Shown here one piece after another: positions 36,245-46,263 of a stretch of DNA of 64,000 nt (the stretch's first letter is position 1; every line of letters begins with the position of its first letter). The position numbers and the translations under genes are program-made. The notes under the pieces are model-generated. The model was not told where the DNA came from. It searched no databases and saw nothing but the letters and a program-made list of their open reading frames with translations. The stretch comes from Pseudomonas duriflava (GTDB lineage Bacteria > Pseudomonadota > Gammaproteobacteria > Pseudomonadales > Pseudomonadaceae), in NCBI RefSeq assembly GCF_007830155.1, contig NZ_VLKY01000004.1, forward strand, positions 186,001-250,000, written 5' to 3'.

Positions 36245-37792
36245 ATGCCTAAGCCTAAGCGGCTGCCTATCTTGGCATTGACCATGTTTTTCATCGTGGC
36301 GGTGGCCCTGGCCTTAATCGCCCTTGATGTATTACAGGCATGGAACGCACGTCAGGTACATTGGCAAGCTGCTCATAGCGAGACAAACAATTTCGCTCGA
36401 TCATTGGCTCAGCATGCGAGCGATACCTTCAAGGAGGCCGATACTTCCTTGATCGGTATTGTCGAACGACTCGAGTTCGAGGGGGCGACGCCAGCTAGTC
36501 TTCAAAGAATTCAGAAACTTCAAGAGCGCTATACGAATCACTTGCCTCAGTTGCACGAGTTACTGGTCACGGATGAAAAAGGCCGTGCCCTAGTAGCTAC
36601 TCTGCCAGGCACGTTTAACGCTACCTATGACGACCGGGAATATTTCCGCTACCACCAGACTGATACTAGTCCAAAGCCCCATATAGGGCCTGCTATTCGC
36701 AGCCGCTCGACAGGGACGTGGGTCATTACTATTTCCCGCCGTTACAACCATCCTGATGGTCGCTTCGCCGGCGTAGTATTGGCCAGTCTCAAGATGGACT
36801 ACTTTCAACAGTTTTACGATGGGTTCGATATTGATCGGGCAGGTGCCATCAGCCTGACTTTGTCGGATGGCCAGATTTTGGTACGTCGGCCTTATGATGA
36901 GGCGGCTATTGGGTTGTACCTTGGGAATACACAGATTTTCAAGGATCTCCTTCCGCAACATCCGAAAGGTCATTTCATCCGCGTCTCTCCTGTCGACAAG
37001 ATCGAGCGGATGTACAGTTACAGCCGCGTCGACAATTACCCACTGGTCATTTTCGCGGCCAAGTCCAAGCAGGCTATTTTTGAAGATTGGTTGATTAATA
37101 CCTATCGCTATTCGGCGATTACTGCCGTTGTCGTGATATTGCTCTGTTTGCTAGGCGGTTTGCTCTACCGGGAAATTCAGCAGGGAGTAAAAACCGAAGC
37201 CAAGCTCCTCAACACTCAGAAAGCACTAGAGGTCGCCAATCGGGAGCTCGAGCAAGTTGCCTTGTATGACGGCCTGACCGGACTGGCCAACCGGCGGCAA
37301 TTCGATATTCAACTGGAGACTGAGTTCAAGCGAGCCCTTCGACACGGCACCTCTCTATCACTCATCCTGATCGATATCGATCATTTCAAGGGGTACAACG
37401 ATAGTTACGGTCATCTGGCCGGTGATGAATGCTTGCGGGTAATCAGTCAGGTGATTGACCGATGCCTACAGCGTCCGGGTGATTTGGCTGCCCGCTACGG
37501 CGGGGAAGAGCTGGTCGTTCTGCTGCCGGAAACGGAAGACGTTGATGCCTATGCAATAGCAGAAATGCTACGCAGGCGTGTCGCCGATCTTAATCTTATC
37601 CATCGGGCCACTCCGTGTGGCAAGGTGAGTATAAGCGCTGGCGTGCATGGCTTCGTGCCTGTCGCAAAGGAGAGAACGCCGCAGGATTTGATTCGCTACG
37701 CTGATCAGGCCTTGTACCGGGCCAAGGCTTCGGGTCGTAATCGCGTATGCCTGTTTCGCGAGATGGTCACCGAAGAAATACGACCCGATTAA
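36245..37792 (+). CDS. Diguanylate cyclase with periplasmic Cache domain
   Basis: Membrane-bound c-di-GMP synthase, 515 residues. TM1 (about 7-29), a periplasmic dCache-like sensor (LVTDEKGRALVATLPG, DREYFRYHQTD, GTWVITISRRYNHPDGRF), TM2 (about 292-312), a coiled coil, then a GGDEF domain. The active-site motif reads GGEEL, which is compatible with activity, and RPGD five residues upstream is an intact inhibitory I-site, so product feedback is expected. The start has ATAGGAAC 11 bases upstream and TATAAT three to eight bases upstream, an odd leader. No effector gene is adjacent. Confidence 0.93.
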   Translation: MPKPKRLPILALTMFFIVAVALALIALDVLQAWNARQVHWQAAHSETNNFARSLAQHASDTFKEADTSLIGIVERLEFEGATPASLQRIQKLQERYTNHLPQLHELLVTDEKGRALVATLPGTFNATYDDREYFRYHQTDTSPKPHIGPAIRSRSTGTWVITISRRYNHPDGRFAGVVLASLKMDYFQQFYDGFDIDRAGAISLTLSDGQILVRRPYDEAAIGLYLGNTQIFKDLLPQHPKGHFIRVSPVDKIERMYSYSRVDNYPLVIFAAKSKQAIFEDWLINTYRYSAITAVVVILLCLLGGLLYREIQQGVKTEAKLLNTQKALEVANRELEQVALYDGLTGLANRRQFDIQLETEFKRALRHGTSLSLILIDIDHFKGYNDSYGHLAGDECLRVISQVIDRCLQRPGDLAARYGGEELVVLLPETEDVDAYAIAEMLRRRVADLNLIHRATPCGKVSISAGVHGFVPVAKERTPQDLIRYADQALYRAKASGRNRVCLFREMVTEEIRPD

Positions 37793-37885
37793 AGTAGGGG
37801 TTGGCAGGGTTTGCTAGCTATGGGTACGGCGGGCCGTCTGGCATGTGTCCAGGAGCGTTCAGGAATTTTGTTGTCGTCCGCTGCT

Positions 37886-38731
37886 TCAGCGCAACAATAA
37901 CAGCGGCACGGCCGTTTGTTGAATCATGCGGGTTGTTGTGCTCCCCACCAGAAAACGCCGGATGGCTGAATGCCCATAAGCCCCCATGACCAGTAGATCG
38001 ATAGCATGACTCTCAACGTAGCTTGGAATGACATCAACTGCTTCGCCGCTGCGCACGACAATGGTCGCATCGACACCAGCGATATCAAGTGTTTGCCGAG
38101 CCCAGTCCAGTTGGCTATGCATCACATCTGATTCCAGGCCAACAAACAAAAGCTGACAGCTAAGCTTTTGAAAGAGAGGGCTTCTGGCAATTGTTTCGAT
38201 GCCCTTGCGAGCCGTTTCACTACCATCAAAGGCAATCAGGACCTGCTTGGGCTCTTTGAACGCACCAGTAACGACGAGCATAGGCCGATGCAATGTTCGC
38301 GCGATGCTTTCCAATTGACTGCCCACGCCGCTTTCGCTGCTGTGTTCGCCGCGCTTGCCAACAACCAGCATATGCATGTCCGTTTCCACTTCCTGCAGGG
38401 TGTCTACCAGACTACCGTGCCGGTGCATGATCTGCACATCGGTAACGTTCTGCTCAAGGACGCGTTGTCGGGCTGCGGAAAGCAGGTGTTCGCCCTGTTC
38501 TCGCGCAAGTCGTGCGCGTTTCTCGTCCAGCGCCGTCAGTTCGTCTAGCAGATGCTCTCGACTGCCTAAACCGATTGCTCCACTTAGATCGCCCGGCGCT
38601 GGGTATTGAATACGGTCCAGAACATGCAACAGGGTCAAAGGCGCTTCGACCCGGCGACTGGCCCAGGCAGCATAGTCACAAACTGCAGTAGCTGAAGGCG
38701 AGCCGTCGATACAGGCGATGATAGAGGGCAT
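37886..38731 (-). CDS. Tandem universal stress protein
   Basis: Two UspA domains in one chain, about 281 residues from the ATG at 38731, which has GAGGAGA in front. The first begins IIACIDGSPSATAVCDYAAWASRR and has VVGKRGEHSSESGVGSQLESIARTLHRPMLVV; the second begins VLIAFDGSETARKGIE and has VMGAYGHSAIRRFLVGSTTTRM. Both retain the G-x2-G-x9-G(S/T) ATP-binding pattern, at least loosely, so nucleotide binding is likely. General stress survival is the family role; specifics are unknown. Confidence 0.93.
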   Translation of the reverse strand: MPSIIACIDGSPSATAVCDYAAWASRRVEAPLTLLHVLDRIQYPAPGDLSGAIGLGSREHLLDELTALDEKRARLAREQGEHLLSAARQRVLEQNVTDVQIMHRHGSLVDTLQEVETDMHMLVVGKRGEHSSESGVGSQLESIARTLHRPMLVVTGAFKEPKQVLIAFDGSETARKGIETIARSPLFQKLSCQLLFVGLESDVMHSQLDWARQTLDIAGVDATIVVRSGEAVDVIPSYVESHAIDLLVMGAYGHSAIRRFLVGSTTTRMIQQTAVPLLLLR

Positions 38732-38841
38732 GGCAAATCTCCTCAGGGACAGGGGCACTATTGTGGGAAAGCAGCGCCGCGTTGAAGGCACCAAGCCGCT
38801 CCGTTAGGTAACGCAGAGTAGGGTGCCTTAATCAAGTCTGT

Positions 38842-39282
38842 TCAGCCTTTGGCCAGGTGGCCAAAATGCTCAATGGCCAGGCAATATCCGTTAGAGCCAA
38901 GGCCGCAAATAACGCCTACGGCTACCGGGGAAACATACGAATGGTGCCGGAAGGCCTCGCGCTTGTGCACATTGGAAAGATGAACTTCGATTACCGGGAC
39001 TTCCGCTGCGGAAATAGCGTCCCGGATGGCTACCGAGGTGTGGGTCCAGGCGCCTGGGTTGAGCACAATGCCCGAAACGCGACCGCGAGCCTGGTGGATC
39101 CACTCGATCATCTCACCCTCGTGGTTGGTCTGGCGGAATTCGAGGGCCATGCCTTGAGCGGCTGCCGTACGCTCGCACAGCGCCTGTACGTCGGCCAGGG
39201 TTTCGTGCCCATAGACACTAGGCTCGCGTGTTCCCAGCATGTTCAGGTTAGGGCCATTGAGCACGAGTAGGGTAAGTGACAT
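38842..39282 (-). CDS. aroQ: Type II 3-dehydroquinate dehydratase
   Basis: Shikimate-pathway enzyme that converts 3-dehydroquinate to 3-dehydroshikimate, forming dodecamers. 146 residues, normal length. Motifs: [18 protein letters not shown] with the catalytic Tyr, [15 protein letters not shown], and [20 protein letters not shown] with the catalytic His. It is not next to accB/accC here, unlike many proteobacteria. It could be a second copy or the catabolic quinate-type QuiB; the single window cannot tell. Confidence 0.93.
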   Translation of the reverse strand: MSLTLLVLNGPNLNMLGTREPSVYGHETLADVQALCERTAAAQGMALEFRQTNHEGEMIEWIHQARGRVSGIVLNPGAWTHTSVAIRDAISAAEVPVIEVHLSNVHKREAFRHHSYVSPVAVGVICGLGSNGYCLAIEHFGHLAKG

Positions 39283-39441
39283 GACGGTGTTTATCCTTGA
39301 AAATCAAAAGCTGGTGTAAAGATAAGCCTAGGGTAGGTGGCTTGAGGCCAGGTCGCCAGGTAAAGCTAGAGGATAAATGATCTGCCGGCTGGATGAAAAA
39401 ATGCGTTCTGCCTTTACAGACCGGCTCATGTCAGCGTCCCG

Positions 39442-41406
39442 TCACGTCTGGCTGGTCAAGGTCTTGACCCGGTAGGCCAGCATCTCCATGGCAAAGGGTT
39501 TAGTCATCACATGCATTCCAGGCTCAAGATTGCCGTTGCCCACAGCTGCGTTTTCGGCATAGCCGGTGATGAACAGGACTTTAAGGTCTGGTCGGGTTTG
39601 CCGTGCCGCATCAGCCATCTGACGGCCATTCATGCCACCCGGCATGCCTACGTCAGAAATCACCAGGTCGATGGGCCTGCCGGATTGAAGAATCTGTAAG
39701 CCCGAAGGGCCATCCTCGGCTTCGATCATCTGATAGCCCAACTCTGCCAACGTCTCGACAATCAAGGCGCGGACCATGGGTTCGTCATCCACCACCAGGA
39801 TAGTCTCCCCAGTGCCCGAGCGGGGCGCGCTGAGTAGCTGGGGCTGCAAGTGCTCACCCTGCCGCTCGTTTTCGCAGCGAGGCAGATAGAGCCATATGGT
39901 TGTGCCCTGGCCAGCTTCCGATTCGATACGTGCTTGTCCACCAGACTGCTTGGCGAATCCATAGATCATGGAGAGGCCAAGGCCGGTTCCCATGCCGATC
40001 GGCTTTGTCGTGAAGAACGGATCGAACGCACGTGCCACGATGTCAGGCGTCATGCCGACGCCATTGTCGGTCACGCTGATTGCTACGTACTCGCCAACAG
40101 CCATGTCATAGTGTTTGGCTAAGCTTTGGTCGATCCGCATGTTGCTGGTACGAATGGTTAGCTGGCCACCGTTCGGCATGGCATCGCGGGCATTGATGAA
40201 CAGATTCAGCAGTGCATTTTCCAGTTGGTTTGGATCGCAGAGCGTAGGCCAGAGATCCCTGGCTAGTACCGTCTCGACACAGATATGGGGGCCTGCGGTG
40301 CGCTCGATCAGCTCATGCATGCCCTCAATTAGGCCATTTGCCTGGGTGGGACTGGGGTCCAGCGTCTGACGCCGGGAAAACGCGAGCAGCCGGTGGGTCA
40401 GGGATGCTGCCCGGTGAGAGGCTGTCTGGGCGGCCTGAACATAGCGCTTGATGGCGTCCAGGCGACCTTGCGCCAAGCGCATTTGAATCATTTCCAAACT
40501 GCCGGTAATGCTGGTGAGCAGGTTGTTGAAGTCATGGGCGATGCCGCCAGTAAGCTGGCCCACCGCTTCCATCTTCTGGCTATGTCTGAGCAGCTCCTCG
40601 GCATTGCGCAAGGCCTCGGCCTGCTCTTTTTCAGCCGTTACGTCGCGTACGGTGGCATACAGCACGTTGTCACGCACTACAGCGTTCCAGGACAGCCAAC
40701 CATACTGTCCATCCTGACGAGCGCAGCGATTTTCGAAGCGGAAGACGTTTTCACCTTCCTTGAGTGAGGCCAGTACATGGCTAGTGTTTTCAATATCATC
40801 TGGATGAATCCGTTCCCAGATCGATAGGCTTCGGAGCTCTTCTTCTGACCAACCCAGTACTTTGCTCCAGGCCTGATTGAATTCGATCAGGTGGCCGGAG
40901 CGATTCGCCGTGCAGACCATGTCAGGTGAGACTTGCCAGATCTGATCCCGCTCACGTGTTCGTGTCTCGACCCGGCGCTCGAGCGTATCGGCGAAGCCCT
41001 GCAGATGGATAAGGCTGTGGCGCAGCACCGCACACACAGCCACGATGCTGAAACTGACTACGATAAACAGAGCGTTGCCCGTCCAGTTTTCCGCTGTCAG
41101 CTCAAAACTGAAAGAGGGAGGCAAAAGCAGATACGCCGCGCTCAAAGCGGCCAGAACGGTTGCGTACAGGCCCGGTCCCAGCCCCAGGACAAAGCTAATC
41201 AGCATCAGAAACGGAATATAGAGCAGATACGGCAAGCCGAGGACCGGTATCTTGAAGCGAATTAAGGTACTGACAATAACAATCAGCGTGGCGGCTAGGT
41301 AGCGAACCGGCATCGACCAGTGCTGATGAAGAGCAAACCGCTGCAGGCGGTCGAAAAGGGTACGGCTTTCGTAAGGCACGGTTCCAGACCTTTCGGGCGT
41401 ATCCAC
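39442..41406 (-). CDS. DUF4118/PAS hybrid histidine kinase with receiver
   Basis: A 654-residue kinase. The N-terminus has a KdpD-like DUF4118 block of four membrane segments (from [13 protein letters not shown] to [16 protein letters not shown]). A PAS domain follows ([30 protein letters not shown]), without the LOV cysteine motif. The kinase core has [16 protein letters not shown] and [22 protein letters not shown], followed by a receiver ([25 protein letters not shown]). The core and receiver resemble those of the LOV kinase in this window, so the two could share a partner. Target unknown. Confidence 0.9.
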   Translation of the reverse strand: MDTPERSGTVPYESRTLFDRLQRFALHQHWSMPVRYLAATLIVIVSTLIRFKIPVLGLPYLLYIPFLMLISFVLGLGPGLYATVLAALSAAYLLLPPSFSFELTAENWTGNALFIVVSFSIVAVCAVLRHSLIHLQGFADTLERRVETRTRERDQIWQVSPDMVCTANRSGHLIEFNQAWSKVLGWSEEELRSLSIWERIHPDDIENTSHVLASLKEGENVFRFENRCARQDGQYGWLSWNAVVRDNVLYATVRDVTAEKEQAEALRNAEELLRHSQKMEAVGQLTGGIAHDFNNLLTSITGSLEMIQMRLAQGRLDAIKRYVQAAQTASHRAASLTHRLLAFSRRQTLDPSPTQANGLIEGMHELIERTAGPHICVETVLARDLWPTLCDPNQLENALLNLFINARDAMPNGGQLTIRTSNMRIDQSLAKHYDMAVGEYVAISVTDNGVGMTPDIVARAFDPFFTTKPIGMGTGLGLSMIYGFAKQSGGQARIESEAGQGTTIWLYLPRCENERQGEHLQPQLLSAPRSGTGETILVVDDEPMVRALIVETLAELGYQMIEAEDGPSGLQILQSGRPIDLVISDVGMPGGMNGRQMADAARQTRPDLKVLFITGYAENAAVGNGNLEPGMHVMTKPFAMEMLAYRVKTLTSQT

Positions 41407-41635
41407 AAGATGACTCGTTTCATCAATGATCTAGGGACGCTATAGAAAAGGGATGCGACTGCTTCGAATATGAAACGCTTCCTTTCAGTAGGCGGTGACT
41501 CCGTGTCGCTGGCGCTGCGAACTATCTTCAACCATGTACGTATACAAGGCTAGCACTGGCCGAGGAAAAAGAAATGGTGCACAGGATTAGTAAAAGAGGA
41601 CCTGTTTCAAGGGGCAATGGCTATCAATGATGTTT

Positions 41636-41669
41636 CCTGAACCTTGACGAGTAGTCGCCAAGGTTCAGG
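41636..41669. repeat. 11-bp perfect inverted repeat after the trehalase gene
   Basis: CCTGAACCTTG (41636) and CAAGGTTCAGG (41659) form a perfect inverted repeat with a 12-base loop, eight bases past the trehalase stop. On the minus strand it is not followed by Ts, so it is not a textbook terminator, but it may protect or end the transcript. The rest of the 270-base gap to the hybrid kinase shows no gene. Confidence 0.55.
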
Positions 41670-41676
41670 ACTCCGG

Positions 41677-43323
41677 TCAGGGTTGGGACGTGCTTTCCTT
41701 TTGGGGATACAGATCCAGCAGCTTTAGCGTAACGCCGTTGGTCCAGCCGAAGCCGTCCTGCAATGCATACTCACCGCCACCACCGCCTTGGCTGGTGCCT
41801 TCGACATCGTACTTTTCAACAAGCTTGTGCTCTTTTTGAAAAAGCGCCTGGACCTGGTGCAGAAAGTTCTCGCCAATAGTGCGTGCTAACGAATCGTGTC
41901 CATAGCGGCGCAGGCCGTCCACGGCTATCCATTGAAGCGGCGCCCAGCCGTTGGGTTTGTCCCATTGCTGGCCATTCTGGACTTGAGTGGTGGCTAACCC
42001 GCCGGACTTCACTAGATGGGTTTCTACCGTAGCGGCGGTTTGCCGGGCCCGCTCCGGCGAGGCGACGCCGGCGAACAGGGGATAGAGCGTGGCGGCCGTG
42101 ATCTGATCGCTGAGCTGGTTCTTTTGCCAATCATAGTCTGCGTAATAACCGGCGCTGTTCCAGAGATGGCGCTCGATAGCCTGCTGGCGCTGATTGGCGC
42201 GAGCCTGATAGCTCTGCGTGCAGCGTGGCATGGCGCTTTTCTGGCAAGCCAGAGCGATGGTGGCCTCCAAATGATACATAAGGCTGTTCAAGTCGATCGG
42301 AACGATGGCTGTTGTGCGAATCGTAGCCAGGTTCTTGCGGTCGCCCAACCAGCGCGAGGTGTAATCCCACCCACTTTCTGCGCCGGCGCGCAGGTCACGG
42401 TAGACCTCACTGGCCGGGCGGTCAGGCACCTTGGAGGCTGTTTCCCGGTCTTGCATGTACGATTCCTGACGCGGGGTGTCGCTGGCATCCCAGTAACGGT
42501 TGAACAGGCTGCCATCGGCCAGCCGTACGACATGTTTTGCCGCCTCGCCGGGCTTGAGTGTTTGCGCACCTTCCATCCAGTAGGCGTATTCCTTTTGCAT
42601 CTGCGGAAGGTAACGGCGATAGATCTCGTTGTCGCCTTTGGCTTGTGCCTCGAGTTCAACCATAAAGGAAAAGAAGGGGGGCTGCGAGCGGCTCAGGTAG
42701 TAGGTGCGATTGCCATTGGGAATATGCCCATAGGTATCGATGAGGTAGGCAAAATCATCCAGCATGTGACGAGTCCGCTCTTCTTCGCCGCTTTCCATGA
42801 GGCCAAGCATTGTGAAATAGGAGTCCCAGTAGTACAGCTCCCTGAATCGACCGCCCGGTACGACGTAAGGGTAAGGCAGCGGTAGCATGCTGCTATAGGC
42901 AGGAACCTGTTCATAGTGACGGGTCAGGGCGGGCCAAAGGTTATTGATATGCTCGCGCAAGTCGGTGCCTGTTGTAGGTTTCCGGGTCTCGGCTGGAGCG
43001 GACGGCTGAAAGTTCTCGTCGACGAATCGTTTCAGATCAAAGCCGGAGCGATCACGCTGGGCCAGATAATCGGCTCGTATACGGGCTGGATCGCGAAGGG
43101 GCAGAGCGTCGACGAAGTGTTTCTGATCATCGAAAACCCATTGCTGCTGAACTGCCTGAAACAGCTCCGGATAGGCTTGATCAGGCGGTATGGCCTGTCG
43201 TGAGGAAGCGGTTTGATAGCTCCAGGTGGCCTGGGGTGGAGTGCTCGTACAAGCCGTGAGTGCCAATAGTGAGCACGACAGAAAGACCGAACAGGTCTGG
43301 CGCAAGGGGAGAGCGATAGTCAT
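41677..43323 (-). CDS. treA: Trehalase (GH37), lipoprotein-type signal
   Basis: Alpha,alpha-trehalase that splits trehalose into two glucose units, 548 residues. The N-terminus carries a lipoprotein signal (LLALTAC, cysteine at about 25), so the enzyme is probably anchored to a membrane facing the periplasm. GH37 signatures are clear: PGGRFRELYYWDSYFTMLGL, QWDKPNGWAP, and the Gly-rich GGGGGEYALQDGFGW. GH37 catalytic Asp and Glu positions appear conserved. It stands alone without trehalose uptake or phosphorylation genes, so it would feed external trehalose to glucose metabolism. Confidence 0.95.
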   Translation of the reverse strand: MTIALPLRQTCSVFLSCSLLALTACTSTPPQATWSYQTASSRQAIPPDQAYPELFQAVQQQWVFDDQKHFVDALPLRDPARIRADYLAQRDRSGFDLKRFVDENFQPSAPAETRKPTTGTDLREHINNLWPALTRHYEQVPAYSSMLPLPYPYVVPGGRFRELYYWDSYFTMLGLMESGEEERTRHMLDDFAYLIDTYGHIPNGNRTYYLSRSQPPFFSFMVELEAQAKGDNEIYRRYLPQMQKEYAYWMEGAQTLKPGEAAKHVVRLADGSLFNRYWDASDTPRQESYMQDRETASKVPDRPASEVYRDLRAGAESGWDYTSRWLGDRKNLATIRTTAIVPIDLNSLMYHLEATIALACQKSAMPRCTQSYQARANQRQQAIERHLWNSAGYYADYDWQKNQLSDQITAATLYPLFAGVASPERARQTAATVETHLVKSGGLATTQVQNGQQWDKPNGWAPLQWIAVDGLRRYGHDSLARTIGENFLHQVQALFQKEHKLVEKYDVEGTSQGGGGGEYALQDGFGWTNGVTLKLLDLYPQKESTSQP

Positions 43324-43492
43324 AAGCCTCCAGGAAGTAAAGTCGTGGAGTCAGCCGTGCATGGCAGGCGCTTGGCCATCTAAGGCCCGTTCGCCTAAGG
43401 CCAGACAAGGTCAACGTTTTGATCGACCTGAAAGAAAGGGCTTAAGTTCGCGATTCGGTTTTTTAGAGGGAGCCCATAGTTAAAGACTAACA

Positions 43493-43560
43493 ATCATATT
43501 GCGTTGATCGCTTTATATTATTTGGCGTATGGCTGCAGTGATACTGTGTGGCAATATGAT
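43493..43560. repeat. Spaced inverted repeat upstream of a small gene
   Basis: ATCATATTGC (43493-43502) and GCAATATGAT (43551-43560) are perfect inverse copies 48 bases apart in an AT-rich stretch between treA and a small unknown gene. It could be a paired operator or a large hairpin. No known regulator consensus is recognised. Confidence 0.5.
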
Positions 43561-43601
43561 ATCAAGCATGCTTATTTCCTTCTTTCTGTCGTATCTCTTC
43601 C

Positions 43602-43907
43602 ATGCACTTTTCAACGATCAGCTATCGCTATTTGAAAGCAGGCGTGATTTACCAAGTCGAGATTGATGCCCCGGCCTCAGGGCATACGCAAGATATCTAC
43701 GAAACGGTATTCAAGCATCTCGTCAACTTCGAAAGCGAATCCATTATGGTCGCCATGCTGGTAGAGGAGGGCGGAATCAGCTATCTGATCAACAAGCGGT
43801 TCGACCCGGATATCAAGACCACCCAAGTGATCTCTACTATCGAGACACTAGAAATCTGTATTGATTATCAAACCTGGGTTGAAGTGGTACTGATCCCTCT
43901 TACTTGA
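43602..43907 (+). CDS. Conserved-looking small protein, 101 residues, unknown
   Basis: A soluble, mixed alpha/beta 101-residue protein (YRYLKAGVIYQVEIDAP, then SIMVAMLVEEGGISYLINKRF and ETLEICIDYQTWVEVVLIP), with no signal peptide, membrane segment or metal motif. I do not recognise it. Purine-rich ribosome site is poor before the ATG at 43602 (CTCTTCC), so the start is uncertain. It is divergent from treA across an AT-rich region with a spaced inverted repeat. The downstream gene is ygiD-like, 105 bases further on. Confidence 0.55.
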   Translation: MHFSTISYRYLKAGVIYQVEIDAPASGHTQDIYETVFKHLVNFESESIMVAMLVEEGGISYLINKRFDPDIKTTQVISTIETLEICIDYQTWVEVVLIPLT

Positions 43908-44012
43908 CACTGGTCCATCAGGCGTGTGAAGGATGAAGTGCGCTTTTGTAAGTGGTTTATGAAGGCATGATAAATCGCCTACGGCCCCAACGTCTGATGA
44001 GAGGAAATCGTT

Positions 44013-44804
44013 ATGACTCGATTGCCTACCGTATTTGTCTCCCATGGCTCGCCCATGGAGGCCCTGGATGCAGGATCGGCAGGTAGGGCCTGGCGCGCCC
44101 TGGCCGATACGCTACCTAGACCGCGTGCGATTGTAATAGTCTCGGCTCATTTCTCGGCACCGTATCCGGTAGTCGGGACGGCTGCACAATACGACACCAT
44201 TCATGACTTTTATGGTTTTCCGCCAGAGTTATATCAGCTGCGCTATGACGCTCCTGGCGACCCTGCATTGGCCATGCACATAGTCGAAACCTTGCAGGCG
44301 CAGAATTGGCCGGTGCGTGTCCACCCGAGCCGCGGTTTGGATCATGGTGCCTGGGTGCCGTTGCGCTACATGTATCCGGAGGTGGATATTCCTGTGGTGA
44401 ACGTATCCATCGACGAGCATCAGGACCCGAGCTATCACTACCGGTTAGGCCAGGCGTTGACGGCTGCGCTGGATGATGACGTCCTGCTGATCGGATCCGG
44501 CAGTCTGACCCACAATCTAAGCGATTTCCGGCGACAGACAGGCGCGGCGCCAGCCTATGTCACTGCGTTTCAACGCTGGATTCAGGAAAGGCTGCGAGCA
44601 GGCGATATTGCTGCATTACTGGATTATCGCCAGCAGGCGCCTGATAGCGTTCGTGCCCATCCCAGCGACGAGCATTTGTTACCGCTTTTCGTTGCGCTCG
44701 GAGCGGCCGAAGGCGCAGGCGATAATGTGAAGGTGCATTTTAGCGAGATCGCTTATCAGGTTCTGGCTATGGACCTCTACAGTTTTTCGCGACAAGCCGC
44801 CTGA
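44013..44804 (+). CDS. ygiD: DODA-type extradiol aromatic-ring dioxygenase (YgiD)
   Basis: Class III extradiol dioxygenase of the DODA/LigB type, 263 residues. The zinc/iron ligand regions are SHGSPMEAL, VSAHFSAP, HDFYGFPPELY and LDHGAWVPLRYMYP. Members act on 4,5-DOPA and related catechols; YgiD of E. coli is the prototype. AGGAAATCGTT precedes the ATG. It ends one base before hutF on the other strand, with no shared promoter, so I do not include it in the hut locus. The natural substrate is unknown. Confidence 0.92.
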   Translation: MTRLPTVFVSHGSPMEALDAGSAGRAWRALADTLPRPRAIVIVSAHFSAPYPVVGTAAQYDTIHDFYGFPPELYQLRYDAPGDPALAMHIVETLQAQNWPVRVHPSRGLDHGAWVPLRYMYPEVDIPVVNVSIDEHQDPSYHYRLGQALTAALDDDVLLIGSGSLTHNLSDFRRQTGAAPAYVTAFQRWIQERLRAGDIAALLDYRQQAPDSVRAHPSDEHLLPLFVALGAAEGAGDNVKVHFSEIAYQVLAMDLYSFSRQAA

Positions 44805-46169
44805 TCAGTGCAAAACGTTGCGCAGCAGATCAGCGAAGCGCGCCGCAGCCTGCTCTTCAAGTGCATGCCGGCCGTCCTGGATGACCCAGCGGCCGGCAAC
44901 CATCACATCCTTGATCTGCCGATCATGACCGGCAAACAACCAGCGGTTGAGCAGAGCATCCCCTTCGGCTGTAGCGATATAGGGGTCGGTGCCTTCGAGT
45001 ACCAGCCAGTCGGCGCGTTTACCTACAGCCAGCGCGCCGATAGGTTGACCAAGAGCCTGCGTACCGCCAGCCAGGGCGGCTTCATATAGGGTACGACCTA
45101 TACTGGACTGGTCTGTCCGATAAAGGCGATTACGTCGTTCATCTCGCAAACGCTGACCGTATTCGAGCCAACGCAGCTCTTCCACCACGCTGACAGACAC
45201 GTGGCTATCCGAGCCGATACCCAGGCGGCCATGCTGAGACAAATAGCTGACCGCTGGAAAAATACCGTCGCCCAGATTGGCTTCCGTAGTGGGGCATAGC
45301 CCTGCAACGGCACCGCTTTCTGCCATGCGTGCTACTTCATCCGTTTCGGCGTGGGTTGCATGAATCAGACACCAGCGGGTATCGACCGGGACGTGTTCAT
45401 ACAGCCATTGCAGCGGTCGGCGACCGGACCAGGCCAGGCAGTCGTCGACTTCCTTCTGCTGCTCGGCGATATGGATGTGGATCGGTGTATCGATCCCGGC
45501 CTGTGCCAGAACCGTATGGATCTGCTGCTCAGTCACTGCACGCAGGGAGTGGAAGCATAGGCCGACGCGTTGGCTTGGGCGTTGAGTGAGTTCGCTCTGT
45601 AGCTGCTCGACCAGACGCAGGTAGCTGTCGCTACTGTTGATGAAACGCCGTTGGCCGTCCGCCGGTGGCTGGCCACCAAAACCTGAATGCGAATACAGGA
45701 CAGGCAGAAGCGTCTGGCCTATGCCGACGTCATGAGCGGCCTGGCTCAGGCGTAGCGCCAGTTCGGCCTTGTCTGCATAAGGGCGGCCGTTCCGGTCGTG
45801 ATGCAAGTAATGAAATTCTGCAACGCTTGTGTAACCGCCCTTGAGCATCTCGATATAGAGCTGCTGGGCAATGGTTTCGATATGCTCCGGCTCAAGTCGA
45901 CCAACCAGGGTGTACATCAGGTCACGCCACGTCCAGAAGCTGTCGCTGGGGTTACTTGCCAGTTCTGCCAGACCCGCCATGGCGCGCTGGAAGGCATGGG
46001 AATGCAGGTTAGGCATGCCGGGCAAGACAGGCCCTCTGAGCCGCTCCGCATGGTCTGCCGGAGCATCAGGCGTGAGCTGTCTGATAATGCCGTCTTCCGA
46101 AACGTCGATTCGTACGTTCTGCGCCCACCCTTGGGCCAGTAGGGCACGTTCGGCAAAATATCCAGGCAT
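44805..46169 (-). CDS. hutF: Formimidoylglutamate deiminase
   Basis: Deaminates N-formimino-L-glutamate to N-formyl-L-glutamate, the five-step histidine route of Pseudomonas that ends with HutG. Amidohydrolase superfamily, 454 residues. Metal ligands: MPNLHSHAFQRAMAG, a His in EFHYLHHDRNG, FHSLRAV and LIHATHAET, then GIGSDSHVSVS. I chose the ATG at 46169 (MPGYFAERALL), behind AGGA. It is read away from hutC with a TGTATATACA palindrome between them. Confidence 0.93.
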   Translation of the reverse strand: MPGYFAERALLAQGWAQNVRIDVSEDGIIRQLTPDAPADHAERLRGPVLPGMPNLHSHAFQRAMAGLAELASNPSDSFWTWRDLMYTLVGRLEPEHIETIAQQLYIEMLKGGYTSVAEFHYLHHDRNGRPYADKAELALRLSQAAHDVGIGQTLLPVLYSHSGFGGQPPADGQRRFINSSDSYLRLVEQLQSELTQRPSQRVGLCFHSLRAVTEQQIHTVLAQAGIDTPIHIHIAEQQKEVDDCLAWSGRRPLQWLYEHVPVDTRWCLIHATHAETDEVARMAESGAVAGLCPTTEANLGDGIFPAVSYLSQHGRLGIGSDSHVSVSVVEELRWLEYGQRLRDERRNRLYRTDQSSIGRTLYEAALAGGTQALGQPIGALAVGKRADWLVLEGTDPYIATAEGDALLNRWLFAGHDRQIKDVMVAGRWVIQDGRHALEEQAAARFADLLRNVLH

Positions 46170-46195
46170 GCGCATATCCTGATAAGAATCCAAGT

Positions 46196-46205
46196 TGTAT
46201 ATACA
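46196..46205. promoter_or_regulatory. HutC-type operator between hutF and hutC
   Basis: Perfect palindrome TGTATATACA, matching the TGTA-N2-TACA core described for HutC. It lies between the hutF start (27 bases away) and the hutC start, so it can control both directions. A second TATACAG follows immediately and may extend the site. Confidence 0.8.
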
Positions 46206-46263
46206 TATACAGACGTATGCACGCGACGTAAACTTGAAACCTTATGACTCCAGGAATTTGTTG

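Noticed and set aside
41636-41669. Trehalase inverted repeat as an intrinsic terminator
   Set aside because: No T run follows on the minus strand; kept only as an inverted repeat.
42016-42885. Long plus-strand open frame of 289 codons opposite treA
   Set aside because: Antisense to the trehalase signatures, no ribosome site and no recognisable motif.
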